Positions 60,721 to 64,000 of a DNA stretch of 64,000 bases are shown here, one piece after another. Each line of letters begins with the position of its first letter. The first letter of the stretch is position 1. The notes beneath the pieces were generated by a model. The model searched no databases, was not told the origin of the DNA, and saw only the letters and a program-made list of their open reading frames with translations. The position numbers and the translations under genes were made by a program. Source of the DNA: Tragulus kanchil (Eukaryota; Chordata; Mammalia; Artiodactyla; Tragulidae); NCBI GenBank assembly GCA_022376925.1, contig JAIOJX010000005.1, forward strand, positions 162,257,001-162,321,000. The letters run 5' to 3'.

Positions 60721-62612
60721 TAATTTTTTAGCTGATGCTGGAGTTGTGTTAATTGCATCTTTCTGATTTCTCTTTTGTGAGTTGTTCTGTCTCCATGCCT
60801 CTGTTGGGGTCTTAATGTTCTTCAACATTTGCATGAGCTTTTTGAGTAATAGAGATATTACCTTCCATACCATATTTGCCTCAAATGTTTTTCCTGGAAA
60901 ACTCCCTTGAAATGAAGGAGAATATGTAGCGATGTCTAGCAACCAGACAGTCAATACACCTGCTGCCTCTCACTTTCTAAGCAAAGCTCCTGGTCAGGAA
61001 AACACTTGCTTAGAAAACAAAATATTTATATTTATCTAAAACATAAAATAATATGAAAAGATTGTCTCAAGATAATTTGCCAAAGAAGACAAAATAGACC
61101 AAAGATCCTGGCTATGTCTTTATGACCAAAATAACCAGCTTTAAAAATGGCTGATGCAGTGTTTATACTCTTTTCTTAACAACCAAGTCAACAGTCTCAT
61201 GACTAGAAACGTATGACATTACGGCAGCCAAATAAAGCCAATTCATAGAAAAAAGGTGACATAATTCCTATTCCTACAGGGGAACAAAATGCAAATTTAT
61301 TTCTCCAGAAACAGATTTCTAAGTAAATTAACCTGCCAGGGTCTGATACCCACCTTGTCCCATTAAGCAGCCCATGCTCATCAAGCCAGTGAAGTATGAT
61401 TAAGCCATACAGATATTTCCTGGGTGGCCCTCCTTCCAAAGGCACGTAGATCGCCCGACGCCAGAGGTCATCTGCCTCAGCGTTGCCTCTTCTTTCCCAT
61501 TTCTCACCTCTCCAGTACTGTCCAAGCAATTGTGTGCTAAGTGTGCTGAGGTCAAGCATCCATGGGGAAGCAGAGTTTTCATGTGAAATGGTGTCCCTGA
61601 TAGGGTTTTGCAACAGGTAGATGAGCAGACTTGTATGCCAAACAAGTTCTCCACCAACAACAGGGTCTTCCAGAGACACAGTGAGACTGTGGCCATTTGG
61701 ATCTCAGTGCTGGTTCTAGTCAGAATCATCTGAACATTAGACAAAGAGCTTCCCAGGCACCAAACTCTGGACTGAGCACTGCTTTCTGCTAGTGAACCTT
61801 ATGTTGACTGCTCTGGATACAGCTTCTGGGCTCACTCGTCACCGGCCACAAGGCAGTACGCGACACTGCATTCATCATCAAGAACCTTTCCACAACAAAG
61901 ATGGAGCCACAGTTGGAAATTTTCTGTTAGCTATGTCTCTTTCCCAAGTGTCACATTTCAGCTGCTAGTCACAAACTCTCAGCCTCTCTGCATCTCTCTG
62001 TCTCTTTCCCTCCCCGCCGCCCCCACTTTCATCCTATCTCGTCAGCCTTTCCAGGGGTTAGCAAACTACAGTCACCAGCTTTACTGAACAGCCCATCCAT
62101 TCAGGTTTCATCTAGGGCTTGCTTTTGTGCTACAACTACAGAGTTAAGTAGTCAGGGCAAACTGACCAGACAACTAAGCTGAAAATATTTACTATCTGGG
62201 CTTTAAGAAGAAGTATGCAACCTCTGCTCTAAATCTTCTCTATTACTAACTCTGAGTCCTAGATTTTCCCCAAGACCACTCAATTTGCCACTCCTTTCGA
62301 AGGAGGTCTGGGGAGGCCAGGCTGGAGTCCAGAGGAAGAAAATGCCTAAAACAAGTGAAAGAAAAAACCAGAAGGGAAGCTGGTCAGCTGCCCACTGCAC
62401 ATGTGGGCGATTCCACCTCCACCTAGCCAAGTGAGTCAAGGTTCTAGATGAATTAGGGCTTCAGGAAAGGCAATGAAAGGAAAAGTTGTCTCTGACCTTG
62501 ACTCTGACTTTCAACCCAGGCACTACCTATCATTTTGACCTCCTGAGCAGAGATAAATTTGACTGCAACCTGACTCCCCAATCCAGGTTTTTTCAGTAAC
62601 AAACAGGAAACT
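60721..62612. other. Unassigned sequence with a 158-codon antisense frame
   Basis: No gene is supported. The longest frame is antisense, 61203-61679 (158 codons), overlapped by a 114-codon antisense frame at 61400-61744. It shows no domain, signal peptide or splice context I can recognise, and two competing frames argue against coding. Confidence 0.5.
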
Positions 62613-62795
62613 GTCACCACTAGTCATCATGGAAATGCAAATCAAAACCACAATAAGATATCACTTCACACCCATCAGGATGACTGGAAACAAAAACTCA
62701 GATAGCAGCAATCGTTGTCTAGGAAATTGTAGAGAAAATGGAATCTTCTTGCATTGCTAGTCGGAATGTAAAATGATACAGCCACTTCAGAAATC
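62613..62795 (+). mobile_element. L1 ORF2 3-prime fragment
   Basis: Clear sense L1: CATCATGGAAATGCAAATC, AAAACCACAATAAGATATC, CACACCCATCAGGATGACTG, then GCATTGCTAGTCGGAATG. Confidence 0.9.
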
Positions 62796-64000
62796 TTTTG
62801 CCTCATCATCCTTCTTTGCCCCAATCCTAAAAGAAGTAGATCCAAAAGAGGGTGGGAGAGGAGAGGTGAAAGACAGCAGACCATTCCTTCGCACCAAGAT
62901 GGAAGCTGGCCATGGACTGGACATATGTGGCCTCATGGCAACAGGGTAACAGGGCCCTGAGACCCAGGCGTGTCTCCACCCACCTCTACTGCAGCCTGAC
63001 CTGGTCAGGTTTCTACCTGGGACTGCGGTCCATCAGACAGCCTCTCATTGTACTTGCCCCAGGGCATCCTGTGGCACCCAGGTCTGAGTTCTGGAATCCC
63101 CCATTCCCACTTGGCCATGGAGTACCTGCATATGACATCTTTTGGAATTCCTCCACCCCGTGCTGCCACTGTGCTCTCTCACCAAGGGCCACAACACTTC
63201 TGCACCCTTGGCATGGGACAGAAACTTTGCTATACATTCCTCTTCCTTCTACATACACAGACAAACTGCATCATTCAACCTCCCCTATGATGAATGAAGT
63301 CACGTGATTTAGTTCTGGTCTAAGACGTGGGTGGAAGTAGTACTCATTGCTTGCCGGCCAAACCCATGAAGTCTCCTATGCCATTCTCCATGGACTTGCC
63401 TTCCTCTTTTGACTTTCTTGTTTGGGCTGGTCAGATGGAGAGGATGTAGCAGAGAATGGAGGGCTAGGTAGGCAATGGAACCACCATATGGAAGAGTTTG
63501 GGCTCTTGCCTAAAGCATTCCTCCAATGGCTCATCCACCAACCTCTTCTGTCAGTGGTACATCATTGCTCCCTCTGCAGGTCATCTATGGAGATAAATTC
63601 TCACTTCTCCTAAGGCCCATAGCTTTTCGGGATAACATGGAAGAAGTGAGTTAGGGATTTCTGATATTTGGGAGGTACAGAAATATTTCTAAACACCCCC
63701 TATCCCCACCAAGTTGTATTCCCAAGAAGGGGAAGATCAAGATTCTACATTTGACCAATGTTTCCTGGCTCTTTCTCTCTCTTCTACAACCTACACCAGA
63801 GGGATACGGATGAGCTTTATGCTTCCTGTTCCCATTTAGCAGCATCTATGATTGTACTATATCCTGAATTTCTCATGTGTTATTGTAACCTTGATACTTG
63901 TGTTGGCCAGGCCTGGCTGCTAACATGTTCATGGGAGCTTCAAGAACTTAGGAAAAGTTTTTTATCTCCACAAATCCTGGCTGTTAATACCATTGTCCTG
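62796..64000. other. Unassigned sequence, no gene seen
   Basis: A 131-codon sense frame (62912-63307) lacks any recognisable domain and is overlapped by frames on both strands. I see no repeat family or gene here. Confidence 0.5.

Overview
This window looks like ordinary non-coding nuclear DNA from a ruminant (pecoran artiodactyl). The main evidence is the interspersed repeats. There are several tRNA-Glu-derived Bov-tA SINEs, fragments of the ruminant-restricted BovB (RTE) LINE, and CHR-type cetartiodactyl SINEs. Older mammalian repeats are also present: L1, L2, MIR, an MLT1-type MaLR LTR and one solitary ERV-like LTR. I found no protein-coding gene, rRNA, functional tRNA gene or CRISPR array. 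The open frames are all short (173 codons or fewer). Many are frames through SINEs or are the same frame counted twice in duplicated DNA, and I recognise no protein family among them.

The dominant structure is a series of 17 direct tandem duplications spread from about 1.36 kb to 59.57 kb. Each unit is 1.03-1.20 kb long (mean about 1.1 kb). The two copies of each pair are almost identical and differ mainly by 1-3 base indels, with mismatches concentrated next to the junctions. In two places (27.6-30.1 kb and 47.0-49.5 kb) consecutive pairs overlap, so a short segment is present three times. A further 113 bp repeat at 44888 and 46237 breaks the pattern. Junctions show either 1-5 bp of microhomology or 2-43 bp of filler. 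Some fillers look like a degraded version of what follows the second copy. Uniform unit size, high density and error-rich left-copy ends fit unmerged contig or read ends better than biology. My leading interpretation is assembly artefact, and removing the extra copies would shorten the window to about 45 kb. A real burst of tandem duplication cannot be excluded from sequence alone.

Layout: 0-8.5 kb is mostly unique sequence with one Bov-tA, an L2 piece and duplications 1-2. 8.5-16 kb holds an L2 piece, a long sense L1 ORF2 fragment split by a (TA)n tract, two Bov-tA insertions and a second L1. 16-26 kb has MIRs, Bov-tA copies and duplications 4-6. 26-35.7 kb is repeat-rich: BovB, L1, CHR SINEs, the ERV-like LTR and duplications 7-10. 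36-57 kb is relatively repeat-poor and carries duplications 11-16, including an AT-rich, transposon-free block near 51.1-51.6 kb that could be a conserved regulatory element. 57-64 kb contains the MLT1 LTR (duplication 17), a CHR SINE and late L1 fragments.

No genes act together here. The window is best read as repeat-laden intergenic or intronic DNA whose local order should be verified before any biological use.
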